Origin: Methylococcus sp. EFPC2
Lineage (GTDB): Bacteria; Pseudomonadota; Gammaproteobacteria; Methylococcales; Methylococcaceae
Direction of reading: 5' to 3'
Assembly: GCF_016925495.1 (NCBI RefSeq)
Contig: NZ_CP070491.1
Span: forward strand, 3,348,001 to 3,412,000
Length of the DNA stretch: 64,000 nucleotides
Notes under the pieces: model-generated
What the model was told of the DNA's origin: nothing
Database searches by the model: none
What the model saw: only the letters and a program-made list of their open reading frames with translations
Shown here: positions 8,387-17,233 of the stretch, in pieces
How the letters are laid out: each line of letters begins with the position of its first letter
Position numbering within the stretch: the stretch's first letter is position 1
Made by a program: the position numbers and the translations under genes

Positions 8387-10123
8387 ATGAATCCAACATC
8401 GCCCTTGAGAAACGCCCTGGATCGATTCCATCGGGGTGAACTTGCGTTCGAATCGCTGGAGCAAACCGCCGCGCAATGCCCTCGCCACGGCGCTGCGGCG
8501 GTGCACGAAGCGCTGAGGGTGATAGAGACGGACTATCAAACCGGGCGACTGCCCCCGCAAATTTATTTCACCCTCAAGCAGCGCCTCGAAGAGCATCCTG
8601 TCACCGAACCGGCGTCCGATGCGACCGTGGTCCAGAGTGCGCCGGCGGTGCATGCCGAGGACGCCACCCAGGTGGCGCGCCCACCGGCCGCGGCCCCGAA
8701 CGACCGCACCGAAGTCCTCTCCAGGGCGCCGGCTCACCCGGCTCCGGCCGCCACCACGGGACGCGACGTGGCGACATCGACTGAGCTCAAGGGCCCGGTC
8801 ACCCTGGCGACCTTGACGGGACAAATGCAGGCGGCGGGCGTGGCGGTGCACGAACTGCAAATCGGCGACGTGCTGAAGGAGCGCTTTCTGCTCCAGGAGC
8901 TGCTGGGAGCGGGCGGCATGGGACGGGTGTTCAAGGCGCTCGACCAGCGCAAGGTGGAAGCCAACGACAAGGACCCCTACGTGGCCCTGAAAGTGCTGAA
9001 CCAGGACTTCCGCGACAATCCGGTCTCGCTGATCGCCCTGCAGCGCGAATCCAAGCGGGCGCAGACGTTGGCTCATCCCAACATCATCACCGTTTACGAT
9101 TTCGACCGGGACGGCGCCCATGTATTCATGTCCATGGAGTATCTGCAGGGGCAATCGCTGAACCAGTTCATCCGCGAACTGCCCACCGGGGGACTGCCGT
9201 TCAAGCGGGCCTGGCAGGTCATCGAAGGCATGGGCGCGGCGCTGGCCTATGCACACAAGAAAAATATCGTCCATTCCGATTTCAAGCCCGGCAACGTGTT
9301 CCTGGATCGGCATGGCGAGGTGAAGGTCCTGGATTTCGGCATCGCCGTCGCCGCCGGCCGGCACGACAAAGGCAGCGAGGATGTCACCCTGTTCAACGCA
9401 CGGTCGCTCGGGGCGCTGACGCCGGCTTATGCCAGCCTGGAGATGTTGCAGGACGCGGAGCCCGACCCGCGCGACGACATCTACGCCCTGGCCTGCGTGT
9501 CCTACGAACTGCTGGCCGGCAAACACCCCTATGGCAGGCTGTCGGCCGACAAGGCCCTGGAACTGAACATCCAGCCCCAAGCCATACCCGGCTTGGGGCG
9601 CCGGCGCTGGCGCGAATTGCAGCGCGGTCTCGCGCTCAAGCGGGAAGACCGCACGCCCAGCGTCGACGAGTTCATCAAGGGATTGCAGCCGCGCTCGCCG
9701 CTGTTCTACGGCATTTGGGCCTCCGCCGGAGTGGCGCTGATCATCACCGGCGGCAATATCTACCTGAATTTGTCGCAGCCTGCCAAAGAAGGGCCCAAGC
9801 TCGCCATAACGCTCACCGCCGAGCAGGCGCAAAAGATCAACGACCTGCTCGAACTGGCCGATATCCATTACGAAGTCGGCTATCTCGTCGCACCGACCGG
9901 CAGCAACGCGCTGTGGGCTTATCAGGAAGTGCTCAAGATCGATCCCTATAACGAAAAAGCCATACTGGGCATCAAGAAAATCGCCGATGCCCTGGAGCAG
10001 TCGGCCTGGGAATATTACGAAAAAGGCGATCGGGTACAGAGCCTGAAAAAGGTGATGGAGGGCCTGGAAGCCAGCCCGCAACACCAGGGCCTGCTGAAGC
10101 TCAAAGACAAGCTGCGAAGCTGA
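8387..10123 (+). CDS. PpkA-like serine/threonine protein kinase with C-terminal membrane segment
   Basis: 578 residues from the chosen start MNPTSPLRNALDRFHRGELA. A low-complexity linker precedes a Hanks-type kinase domain (about 165-430): glycine loop GAGGMGRVFKA, lysine in VALKVL, catalytic loop HSDFKPGNVF (Ser replaces the usual Arg of HRD) and DFGIAVA. A single membrane segment follows (FYGIWASAGVALIITGGN), then a helical TPR-like tail of about 110 residues. Because it lies beside the T6SS genes that include FHA-domain TagH, a threonine-phosphorylation role in T6SS activation is likely (inference). Several in-frame ATGs exist upstream (from 8285); the one at 8387 starts the first folded-looking segment. 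Confidence 0.85.
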   Translation: MNPTSPLRNALDRFHRGELAFESLEQTAAQCPRHGAAAVHEALRVIETDYQTGRLPPQIYFTLKQRLEEHPVTEPASDATVVQSAPAVHAEDATQVARPPAAAPNDRTEVLSRAPAHPAPAATTGRDVATSTELKGPVTLATLTGQMQAAGVAVHELQIGDVLKERFLLQELLGAGGMGRVFKALDQRKVEANDKDPYVALKVLNQDFRDNPVSLIALQRESKRAQTLAHPNIITVYDFDRDGAHVFMSMEYLQGQSLNQFIRELPTGGLPFKRAWQVIEGMGAALAYAHKKNIVHSDFKPGNVFLDRHGEVKVLDFGIAVAAGRHDKGSEDVTLFNARSLGALTPAYASLEMLQDAEPDPRDDIYALACVSYELLAGKHPYGRLSADKALELNIQPQAIPGLGRRRWRELQRGLALKREDRTPSVDEFIKGLQPRSPLFYGIWASAGVALIITGGNIYLNLSQPAKEGPKLAITLTAEQAQKINDLLELADIHYEVGYLVAPTGSNALWAYQEVLKIDPYNEKAILGIKKIADALEQSAWEYYEKGDRVQSLKKVMEGLEASPQHQGLLKLKDKLRS

Positions 10124-10265
10124 GTTTGCGGCTCCGCTACCCTGAGATACGCCATTCATTTCCGCTACGGGACGGCCGAACCGAAAACCTGGCCCGGATA
10201 AACCCGCTCGCCCGGCGCTAGGTCGTGCCCGTCGGAACGCGTCTGCCGATGAGCGGACAAACAAA

Positions 10266-10284
10266 AACCGCCAGGAAGGCGGTT
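10266..10284 (-). terminator. Rho-independent terminator of tonB-exbB-exbD
   Basis: A 7-bp stem (10266-10272 with 10278-10284) and a 5-base loop. On the minus strand the stem is followed by a T-rich run (TTTTTGTTTG counting from the stem end). It lies about 80 bases beyond the exbD stop and between convergent genes. Confidence 0.7.
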
Positions 10285-10360
10285 CTCATTCTTCGCACGC
10301 GTGCCCGGGGGGCCTGACAGCCGGATGCCCGTCCTGAGCATCCAGCGATCGGCACCGCCC

Positions 10361-10774
10361 TTACTGCACGTTGGTGAGCACGGCAAGCTTATTGATACCC
10401 GCGCGCTCGATCGAGGCCATCACCTTGGCGACGACGCCGTAGTTCACGCCCTCGTCCGCGTGCAAGTGCAGCGAAAGCTCGGGATCCGCGGCTTTAAGGG
10501 TTTTCAACTCGGGCTCAACGGACTCCACCGTGATTTCCCGTTTGTCGATGTAGACCTTGCCCTGGGCGTCAACGCTCACGTTCACCGCTTCCTTGATCTC
10601 CGGCGGAGCCGTTTCGTCGGTTTTCGGCAAATTCACATGGATCGCGTTGGTGAGCAAGGGTGCCGTTACGATGAACACCACCAGGAGCACCAACATCACG
10701 TCGACCAGCGGCGTAACGTTGATTTCGCTCATTACGTCGTCGCTATCTCCACCACCACCTTGTTGTATGGCCAT
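10361..10774 (-). CDS. exbD: Biopolymer transport protein ExbD
   Basis: 137 residues, normal for ExbD/TolR. It has a cytoplasmic N-terminus with SEINVTPLVDVMLVLLVVFI, which includes the conserved membrane Asp, then a periplasmic domain of about 85 residues ending INKLAVLTNVQ. With ExbB it uses proton-motive force to energise TonB. The start overlaps the exbB stop by one base (TAATG), a translational coupling typical of this pair. As the third gene of tonB-exbB-exbD it would energise the two TonB receptors encoded at 37.9-44.5 kb. Confidence 0.95.
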   Translation of the reverse strand: MAIQQGGGGDSDDVMSEINVTPLVDVMLVLLVVFIVTAPLLTNAIHVNLPKTDETAPPEIKEAVNVSVDAQGKVYIDKREITVESVEPELKTLKAADPELSLHLHADEGVNYGVVAKVMASIERAGINKLAVLTNVQ

Positions 10775-11529
10775 TATGCGTGCGCCTCGTTCGCCTGAAA
10801 TTCGTTGCTGCGATTCTCACGGGCCGGTTTCGTGTGGTGACCCGAAGAATTGTTTTCCGCCCCTGCCTTGCCCGGCTTGATGATGAATGAAGTTTTCAGC
10901 GCCAGGTGTACGAAGTCAGTGGCGAAGTCGTCCAGGATATGCTGGATGACTTTGTTGCGGCGCAGGAAGAAGTTGTAACCGACCACCGCGGGCACGGCGA
11001 CCGCGATGCCGATAGCCGTCGCGACCAGGGCTTCGCCGATGGGACCGGCGACCACGTCCAGGCTGGCCGAACCGCTTTTACTGATATCCGTCAGCGCTCC
11101 CATGATGCCCCATACCGTACCGAACAATCCCACGAAGGGCGATACGCTGCCTATCGTGGCCAGCACCGCCAATCCGCTTTCCAGCGAACCTTTTTCCTTC
11201 TGGATCTGCTGTCTCAAACGACGATCCAGCAACTCCTGACGATCGCCCGAGTGTTCCAGGTCATGCACCGTGGTTGCGCCTGCCGTTTCCTGCAAGGTGC
11301 CGAAACCGGCGTATGCGACCCGTGCAATGGGGCCTTTAGGCTCGCTGATTCCCGCCGCCGCGTTGAAATCGCTAGCGCTCCAGAATTGCCGCGTATACGT
11401 ACGGTTGGAGATAGAAACTCTCAGGTGCTGTATGCCCTTCACGAGTATGAGTACCCAGGTGATCACCGAGAAGCCGATCAGACCCCATAGGGTCCAGGTG
11501 ACGATGGCGGTAGAGGAAATAGTGGGCAT
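10774..11529 (-). CDS. exbB: Biopolymer transport protein ExbB (MotA/TolQ/ExbB proton channel)
   Basis: 251 residues with the ExbB plan: an N-terminal membrane helix (TIVTWTLWGLIGFSVITWVL), a cytoplasmic loop, and the channel signature GSVSPFVGLFGTVWGIMGAL followed by a third helix (GEALVATAIGIAVAVPAV). It forms the proton channel that drives TonB together with ExbD. It lies 18 bases after tonB and is coupled to exbD by a one-base overlap. The C-terminal tail (about 30 residues, rich in charged residues and Asn) is low-complexity. Confidence 0.95.
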   Translation of the reverse strand: MPTISSTAIVTWTLWGLIGFSVITWVLILVKGIQHLRVSISNRTYTRQFWSASDFNAAAGISEPKGPIARVAYAGFGTLQETAGATTVHDLEHSGDRQELLDRRLRQQIQKEKGSLESGLAVLATIGSVSPFVGLFGTVWGIMGALTDISKSGSASLDVVAGPIGEALVATAIGIAVAVPAVVGYNFFLRRNKVIQHILDDFATDFVHLALKTSFIIKPGKAGAENNSSGHHTKPARENRSNEFQANEAHA

Positions 11530-11547
11530 GTTGGTAGACCTCGAAGT

Positions 11548-12357
11548 TTAAAGTTGGAAATTGATCGGAATGATGACCCAGACAGCGGTCGCGGTGTCGC
11601 CCTGCATATTCGGCTTGAACAGCCAGCCGCCCTTCACGGTTTTTACCGCGGCGTTATCCAGGGAAGCGTGGCCGCTGCTCTTCTGTACCTGCACCACGTC
11701 GGGCTTGCCGCTGGGCAATATGCGGACCTTGAGCAACACCTTGCCGGCCCAGCCCCGCTCCTGAGCATCCTCGGGATAATCGGGCGGCGGATTGCGCAAA
11801 TAGTCGGCGCTGCTCAGCTGAACGACCTTCTCTACCGGCGGCGCGGGCGGAGCAGGCGCGGCCTGTACCGGCGCGGGCGGCGCGTTGTCGCTGATGGGCA
11901 CATTCGGCACCGGCGGTGTTTCGACCGCGGGCGGCGGAATCTTTTTCGGCTTGGGCTTAGGCTTGGGCGGGATCGCGTCCTTGGGCGGCGTCGGCCTCGG
12001 TTGAACTACCGGGGGCGGCGGAGGCGGTGGGGGCGGGGCGAGCAGAGTCACCTCGATCTTGGTTTCCTTCGGCGGCGGTTCGACGACGGCGGGCGGATGC
12101 TTGAAGCGATCTATGACCGTGGCATGAACGAACACCGTCAGGGCGGCGACCACCAGCGCGTCGATCCACTTGCGGTCGTTCTGACTCGGATCCAGCTTGA
12201 ACACGCCAAGGCTGCCCTCGGCATCAACCGTCGGCCCCAAGGCGGGCACCAGTTCCTCGTCGAACGACTTGAACGGGATTACCGGGGCCAGCGTCTTCTT
12301 GACCGCTTCATGCTGCCATTGATCTGTTTCCTGCGGCGAGACGGATAAGTTTCTCAT
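11548..12357 (-). CDS. tonB: Energy transducer TonB
   Basis: 269 residues. One membrane anchor follows a cytoplasmic head of about 75 residues (IDALVVAALTVFVHATVIDR). A long Pro/Lys-rich periplasmic spacer follows, with runs of prolines and PKPKPKPKKIPPP, then a C-terminal TonB domain with SADYLRNPPPDYPEDAQERG, GKVLLKVRILPSGKPDVVQV and the final NFQL. TonB couples inner-membrane proton flow to outer-membrane receptors. The ATG at 12355-12357 has a good ribosome site (GAGAGGAC) just upstream. A near-perfect sigma-54-type promoter lies about 95 bases upstream of the start. Confidence 0.95.
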   Translation of the reverse strand: MRNLSVSPQETDQWQHEAVKKTLAPVIPFKSFDEELVPALGPTVDAEGSLGVFKLDPSQNDRKWIDALVVAALTVFVHATVIDRFKHPPAVVEPPPKETKIEVTLLAPPPPPPPPPVVQPRPTPPKDAIPPKPKPKPKKIPPPAVETPPVPNVPISDNAPPAPVQAAPAPPAPPVEKVVQLSSADYLRNPPPDYPEDAQERGWAGKVLLKVRILPSGKPDVVQVQKSSGHASLDNAAVKTVKGGWLFKPNMQGDTATAVWVIIPINFQL

Positions 12358-12461
12358 ACAGTCCTCTCTATAGTGATTGCTGACCGCCGCGGCGAGGTTA
12401 AGGGAGCCAGTTCGCACACCCAGTGCCCGCTAAAACGCCGCGCTACTTGCTTTCTTACTAA

Positions 12462-12477
12462 AGCACAAGCCGTGCCA
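12462..12477 (-). promoter_or_regulatory. Candidate sigma-54 promoter of tonB-exbB-exbD
   Basis: On the minus strand it reads TGGCAC-GGCTT-GTGCT, against the sigma-54 consensus TGGCAC-N5-TTGC(A/T): 10 of 11 consensus positions. GG and GC are ten bases apart as required. Predicted transcript start is near 12452, giving a leader of about 95 bases before tonB. Confidence 0.65.
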
Positions 12478-12833
12478 CCATACGAAACCCTGAAACTATG
12501 CGCGCATCAGGCCCTGAACTGCCTCGTAAGTAGCAGTTTCCCCGGCAGAGCGTCCCTTTACACCCATTTACATAGTCGCGACCGTAGTCACCCTGTCTCC
12601 AGCGGTGCATGTCCAACAACATGCCTGCATTTGAATTGTTGCTTATGCAGCAGCACCTGCTGCTACAGCGATTTATTTCGCGCGCAAAAATAGAGACGCC
12701 CCTGGAAACCATGGCGCTTATCGCCCCCTGTAGGGCCGGGAGAACTGGCAAGGCATGACGGCCGGGCCATGAGGGGCCCAACGGCTAGACACGGGAGCGC
12801 TGGCGGCATCCCGTCTGTGGGAGAGAAGAAAAT

Positions 12834-12865
12834 GCCGGCTGAGCCCATCCCGGGGCTCAGCCGGC
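12834..12865 (-). terminator. Terminator of the rhodanese-DsbD-cytochrome operon
   Basis: A perfect 13-bp inverted repeat (12834-12846 with 12853-12865) around a 6-base loop. On the minus strand it is followed by ATTTTCTTCTCTC. It lies about 190 bases past the cytochrome c' stop at 13051. Confidence 0.75.
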
Positions 12866-13050
12866 GCCGTCCAAAGGGAACGCGGGCCACCTTCGGCTGC
12901 CTAGTGGATTACCGGCTTGCGGTAATACCGATTACCTCCCTGTCGTCGATGCGCTCCGTGCACCGTCTCATCACCCGTCCCTCGGCAATTCCTTAGCCGC
13001 GCCCGAAAAACCGCCCTCCTTTGCGGCCGTTTCGCGGGCGTGCTCGCGCC

Positions 13051-13515
13051 TTATTGCTCCTTCGCGCGGAATTTGTCGTGACAACCCTTGCAGGTATCGC
13101 CGACCTTGGCGAACTGCGCCTTGATTTCGTCGATATTGCCGCCCTGAGCCACCTTGGCCAGCGCATTGGCCTCGGTGATGAATGCGACGCCCACGTTCTT
13201 GGCGTCCTCGGGCTGCTGGAAGAACTCGGACTTGAGCCTGGTCGGCTTCCAGCCGGTTCCCTTGTCCGTGCCCGCGCCGTACAGGGCGCCTAGTCCGGAG
13301 TTGGCGACTGCTGCGATCGCATTGGCCGCGGCGATGACCTGATCCTTGTTGAAGGTTTCCGGATGATCCACGACCTGGCCCTTGATCTTGCCCAAGTTCC
13401 AAGCGGTAAAGGAATAGGCGGACTGGCGGAAACGAATCTGGTCCTCGATGGGGCCCGCAACCGCGGCAGCACTGACAGCGCTCACGATGACGGCCAATAA
13501 CAATCTATTTTTCAC
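13051..13515 (-). CDS. Exported cytochrome c'-type protein
   Basis: 154 residues. A Sec signal peptide (MKNRLLLAVIVSAVSAAAVA) precedes a mature helical domain starting GPIEDQIRFRQSAYSF. The single heme motif CKGCH lies close to the C-terminus and is followed by DKF, the cytochrome c' arrangement. Such proteins bind small ligands (NO, CO) or shuttle electrons in the periplasm. It is the last gene of the rhodanese-DsbD-redoxin-cytochrome b series, 115 bases after the cytochrome b gene. It is a clear paralogue of the protein at 26853-27323. A weak sigma-54-like site (13578-13595; CGGCAC-CGCGC-AGGCA) might give it its own transcript. Confidence 0.85.
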   Translation of the reverse strand: MKNRLLLAVIVSAVSAAAVAGPIEDQIRFRQSAYSFTAWNLGKIKGQVVDHPETFNKDQVIAAANAIAAVANSGLGALYGAGTDKGTGWKPTRLKSEFFQQPEDAKNVGVAFITEANALAKVAQGGNIDEIKAQFAKVGDTCKGCHDKFRAKEQ

Positions 13516-13630
13516 TTACTTACCTCGTTGGTTGGTTGGAAATCCTGTATCTCCCCGAGCGCGCGATCGGGTACGGAATGCCTGCGCGGTGCCGGGGGGA
13601 GACCTTCGGTCGCAGGTTCCTGGGTAGGCG

Positions 13631-14362
13631 TCAAAACGCGGCCGACTCCGGCTCTTCCGCTTCCTCAGCATCCACAGAGGCGGCGTTGGCATTGATCGAA
13701 TTGATCAATCGTTCCGGCAAGCCGTTGGCCACCGTCCACACCAGCACGCCCGACAAGGCGGACGCGGTCACGAACCTGCCCAGCCCGTGCCCCTCGGAAG
13801 GCGTCGCCAGCGCCTTGGGGACTTCCTTGTGCCCGGTCAGCATCGGTCCGACCAGGTTGTGCTTCTTCACCCGCGCATAAAACACGATGGAAGCGATATG
13901 CAGCCCGAGCAAAGACACCAAGCCCCAGAATATCCGCGCATGCCATCCCGTCAGCTTGTCGCTCAAGTCCTTGTCGATGAGGTGGAACAAGGGCCCCTCG
14001 AACGTGATGTCGTCGTTCGCGAACAGCCCGGTACCGACCTGCAGCGCAAGGATCGTCAGCAGTGCCAGGACCGACAACGCCCCCAGAGGATTGTGCCCCA
14101 CACCCTGCCATGCGCCCCTCAGGTAACCCAGCACCTTGGACGGGGTCGGAAAGAAGCTGGCGAAGCGCGCATGCGTCGACCCGACGAAGCCCCAGATCAG
14201 GCGAAACACCAGCAATCCCAGGACCAGCAAACCCGCCCGCCCATGCCAGTCGGCCCACGCGCCGCCGATCTCGCCGGTGACGATGGCCGCCGTCACGGCC
14301 AGGACGAGGGACCAATGGAACAGGCGCAGCGGCAGGTCCCAAACCTTAACTTTTACAGTCAT
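13631..14362 (-). CDS. Cytochrome b561-type membrane protein
   Basis: 243 residues with about four or five membrane helices. Candidate heme-ligand histidines lie in LRLFHWSLV, ADWHGRAGL, GWHARIFWGL and LLGLHIASIVF, as in the diheme b-type cytochromes that pass electrons between quinones and periplasmic c-type cytochromes. The head MTVKVKVWDLPLRLFHWSL matches the family's start. It lies between the redoxin gene and a cytochrome c' gene on one strand, so a cytochrome b/c' electron-transfer pair is likely (inference). The C-terminal 40 residues hold a last hydrophobic segment and an acidic tail. Confidence 0.85.
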   Translation of the reverse strand: MTVKVKVWDLPLRLFHWSLVLAVTAAIVTGEIGGAWADWHGRAGLLVLGLLVFRLIWGFVGSTHARFASFFPTPSKVLGYLRGAWQGVGHNPLGALSVLALLTILALQVGTGLFANDDITFEGPLFHLIDKDLSDKLTGWHARIFWGLVSLLGLHIASIVFYARVKKHNLVGPMLTGHKEVPKALATPSEGHGLGRFVTASALSGVLVWTVANGLPERLINSINANAASVDAEEAEEPESAAF

Positions 14363-14395
14363 CGCATCAACTCCCGAACGCTCTCCGAACCCGTC

Positions 14396-15013
14396 TCAGC
14401 TCGCGTACTTGACCGTGCAACCGTACGGCCGAGTGCTGGACTTGCTCACTTTTTTGCCGGCCTTGAGTTCGCTCAACGCCGATTTCACATAGTTTTCGGC
14501 CTTAGCGATATCGCCCGGATCGGCCGACGGAATACTGTCGATGCCGCCCTTGTAAACCAGCACGCCTTCCGGATTGATGATGAACAAATGCGGCGAAGTC
14601 TGGGCGCCGTAGAGCCGGCCTATGGTGCCCTCGGGATCCAGCACGGTATTGGTCGGCGCGGCATCGCGGAACTTGTTGAGTTTGATCGCCGTGGCGCCGT
14701 CCACGTAGCCTTCCTTATCCGGCGCGGAGGAAATGACCTGCAACCAGACGATGCCCTGAGCCGTGGCGTCCTTCTGCAATTGCGGAATATTGCCGCTCTC
14801 GTAATGCTTCTTGACGAACGGGCACTCGTGATTGGTCCACTCCAGCACCACCGTCTTGCCGCGCAGCGACTTCAGGTCGAGCGTCTTGCCGTCGGCCGTC
14901 TTGCCGGCGAACTCGGGGGCGGGCTTGTCGACCACCGGTTCGGCCCAGGCGGCGGCCGGGGCGGTGAACGCCAGGGCTACGAATACGATGTTGGCTAAGC
15001 GACGTAACAACAT
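14396..15013 (-). CDS. Exported thioredoxin-fold redoxin
   Basis: 205 residues. After a Sec signal (LANIVFVALAFTAPAAAWA) comes an AhpC/TSA-type thioredoxin fold: APEFAGKTADGKTLDLKSLRG, the active-site region TNHECPFVKKHY with one Cys, and the cis-proline region SPHLFIINPEG. A second Cys lies near the C-terminus (RPYGCTVKYAS). The lone Cys where thioredoxins have CxxC suggests a peroxiredoxin-like or DsbD-reduced protein. It starts only three bases after the dsbD stop, so electron delivery from DsbD is a reasonable inference. Confidence 0.85.
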   Translation of the reverse strand: MLLRRLANIVFVALAFTAPAAAWAEPVVDKPAPEFAGKTADGKTLDLKSLRGKTVVLEWTNHECPFVKKHYESGNIPQLQKDATAQGIVWLQVISSAPDKEGYVDGATAIKLNKFRDAAPTNTVLDPEGTIGRLYGAQTSPHLFIINPEGVLVYKGGIDSIPSADPGDIAKAENYVKSALSELKAGKKVSKSSTRPYGCTVKYAS

Positions 15014-15016
15014 GGT

Positions 15017-17182
15017 TCACTCCTTAATAAAGGTGAGGTTAGAGTTGGCGACTTCGGCCGCCGGGGAAATCGCGCCCAGCACGATCTCCGGGGTGAGTAT
15101 TTGCGGCAGGATCACCGGGGCCGAGTCTTTCCCGGCGGGGTAATGGATGTAGAGAGGTACGCCGCTACGGCCGAACTCCTGCAGCTTCGCGGTGATCTCC
15201 GGGTCCCGGTTGGTCCAGTCTCCCTTCAGATAGGTCACGCCGCCCTTGCGAAACGCCTCGGACACCGCGCCGTCGCTCAAGGCCACTTTTTCGTTGACCA
15301 GACAACTGATGCACCATGCGGCGGTAAAATTCAGGAATACCGGCCGTCCTTCCGCGCGCAAGGCCTGCAGGCGCGCCGCGCTATAGGGCTCCCAATTTTT
15401 CCCAGCGCTCGCTTCGGCGGGCGCGGAGACATCAGCCAGCGGGCCGGTGACACCGGTATAACCGACCGCAAGCGCCGAAAACACGGCCACCGCGGCGACC
15501 CCGGAGCCGAAACGCCGCGCCGCAGGACTTCCCCAGCGTGTTCGTTGGTGCGTCCACGCGGCGAAGGCGATCGCCACCATGCCGCCCAGGGCGACCGCCA
15601 CGACGTGGCTGCCGGCCTGTTGCGCGAGCACCCAGACCAGCCAAGCGGCGGTCGCATACATGGGGAAAGCCAAGCCTTGCTTCACCGTTTCCATCCACGC
15701 GCCCGGCCGGGGCAAGTGACGTTGCAGCAGAGGCCAATGGCTCAAGGCCAGATAGGGCAAGGCGAGACCGAAACCCAGCGACAGCAGGACCGCCAAAAGG
15801 ACGACCGGGGATTGGGCGACCGCGTAGCCGATCGCCGCCCCCATGAACGGCGCCGTGCAGGGCGCGGCGACAACGGTCGCCAGCACGCCGGTAAAAAAGC
15901 TGCCGCTGTATCCTCGCTTCTCGGCCAGCGACGAGCCCAGGCCCGCCGCCGATCCGCCCAGCTCCAGCAGGCCCGACAGGCTGAGCCCGACCACGAACAT
16001 CAGATAGGCCGTGGCCAGCACGAATAGCGGGGATTGGAACTGGAATCCCCAACCGACCGCCGAGCCCCCGGCTTTCAGGAAAATCAGCACGCCGCCCAGC
16101 GCGGCGAAACTCAGCAGCACCCCCGCGGTATAGGCGAGCCCATGCAAACGCGTCCGCGTTCGCGACTCCTCGGCCTGTTTCAGCAGATGCAGGGCCTTGA
16201 GGGAAAGCACCGGGAACACGCAAGGCATGAGGTTCAATACCAGACCGCCCAACAAGGCCAGAACCAGCGCGGACGCCAGGCCCAACTCGGGCTCCCCTTC
16301 GTGGGCCGTTGCAGCGGCCGCCCCCGCCGGACTGGCTTCGACAGCGAATCCGCGCCTCACCGGCCCGTCGGCGCTGTTCTCCGTCACCACCAGCACACCG
16401 GACAAAACGGCCCCCGGGGCCGGATCCTCGCCCGGTTTGAGCTTCAACGAGATGCCGTCATCGTCGAAGAACCGCTCCTGCGGCGCGCCATGGGATATCC
16501 TGCCCCATTGATCGGCGAAAAAACCGACCTCGGCGATACGCTCCGGCTTCAGCTCTTTCCCGCGTATCTTGAGCGTGACCGCGTCCTGGCCGTAGGTCAC
16601 CGACACCGGCCAAGGACTCGCCACCGGCAGGCTCGCCTGGGCCTCGCGTATCAGCGGGCTACCCTGTCCCGCCTCCGACGGGCCGGACACCACGGGCAGA
16701 CTGATAGCCAGTTCCACCGTCTGCGGTATGCAGGTTTCCTCGCACACCAGCCACTTGACGGTAGCGTTCACCGGAAAGACGCCACCCGGCGCCACATCCT
16801 TCGGAACCGTGACCGGCGACAACAGGGTCACTTCGTCGGCATAGGCGTAATTGGTCACCGGTCCCACGGTGAAGCGGCTCGGTACGGGCCACAGGATTTC
16901 GCCCGCGGCGGCGCCAGCCGGCAGTTGCCAGGCGATGGTCGTCGCCAGCCCCGAATCGCCGGGGTTTTTCCAGTAGGTATGCCAGTGCGGGATGATCCTC
17001 TGGTTCACCCCGAGCAGGATCTCCGCACCGGGATGCACCGCGTCCACGGACGCGACCAAGCGCGCCCGCACCTGATCGGTGGCGGCTTCGGCGGTGGCCG
17101 CATAGCCCTGGCCGGGGAGGCCGATGGCGGACGCCCCCAGCAACCACGCGGCGATGAGGCCGCTCGAACGCTTACCGCTCAT
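15017..17182 (-). CDS. dsbD: DsbD-type thiol:disulfide interchange protein
   Basis: 721 residues. A signal peptide precedes a periplasmic DsbD-alpha-like domain (about 30-290) with a cysteine pair in WLVCEETCIP. A polytopic membrane domain follows, with the two functional cysteines in LNLMPCVFPVL and APCTAPFMG. The C-terminal thioredoxin domain has AAWCISCLVNE. It moves reducing equivalents from cytoplasmic thioredoxin to periplasmic partners. The long alpha domain with an extra Cys pair resembles ScsB-like members of the family. Here it is sandwiched between a rhodanese-like and a redoxin gene and followed by cytochromes, so it may serve cytochrome maturation or the redoxin. Confidence 0.9.
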   Translation of the reverse strand: MSGKRSSGLIAAWLLGASAIGLPGQGYAATAEAATDQVRARLVASVDAVHPGAEILLGVNQRIIPHWHTYWKNPGDSGLATTIAWQLPAGAAAGEILWPVPSRFTVGPVTNYAYADEVTLLSPVTVPKDVAPGGVFPVNATVKWLVCEETCIPQTVELAISLPVVSGPSEAGQGSPLIREAQASLPVASPWPVSVTYGQDAVTLKIRGKELKPERIAEVGFFADQWGRISHGAPQERFFDDDGISLKLKPGEDPAPGAVLSGVLVVTENSADGPVRRGFAVEASPAGAAAATAHEGEPELGLASALVLALLGGLVLNLMPCVFPVLSLKALHLLKQAEESRTRTRLHGLAYTAGVLLSFAALGGVLIFLKAGGSAVGWGFQFQSPLFVLATAYLMFVVGLSLSGLLELGGSAAGLGSSLAEKRGYSGSFFTGVLATVVAAPCTAPFMGAAIGYAVAQSPVVLLAVLLSLGFGLALPYLALSHWPLLQRHLPRPGAWMETVKQGLAFPMYATAAWLVWVLAQQAGSHVVAVALGGMVAIAFAAWTHQRTRWGSPAARRFGSGVAAVAVFSALAVGYTGVTGPLADVSAPAEASAGKNWEPYSAARLQALRAEGRPVFLNFTAAWCISCLVNEKVALSDGAVSEAFRKGGVTYLKGDWTNRDPEITAKLQEFGRSGVPLYIHYPAGKDSAPVILPQILTPEIVLGAISPAAEVANSNLTFIKE

Positions 17183-17233
17183 GTCGAGCCACCCCGTGCC
17201 AGCCCCGCCGTCAATGCAGCCACCGTCACCGGA

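Larger units (their letters stand above)
12358..13050. other. Gene-free region between tonB and the cytochrome c' gene
   Basis: This 693-base stretch holds the tonB leader with its sigma-54-type promoter (12462-12477) and, further on, the terminator of the upstream cytochrome operon (12834-12865). Between them I see no convincing gene; the short frames lack ribosome sites and recognisable domains. Confidence 0.5.
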
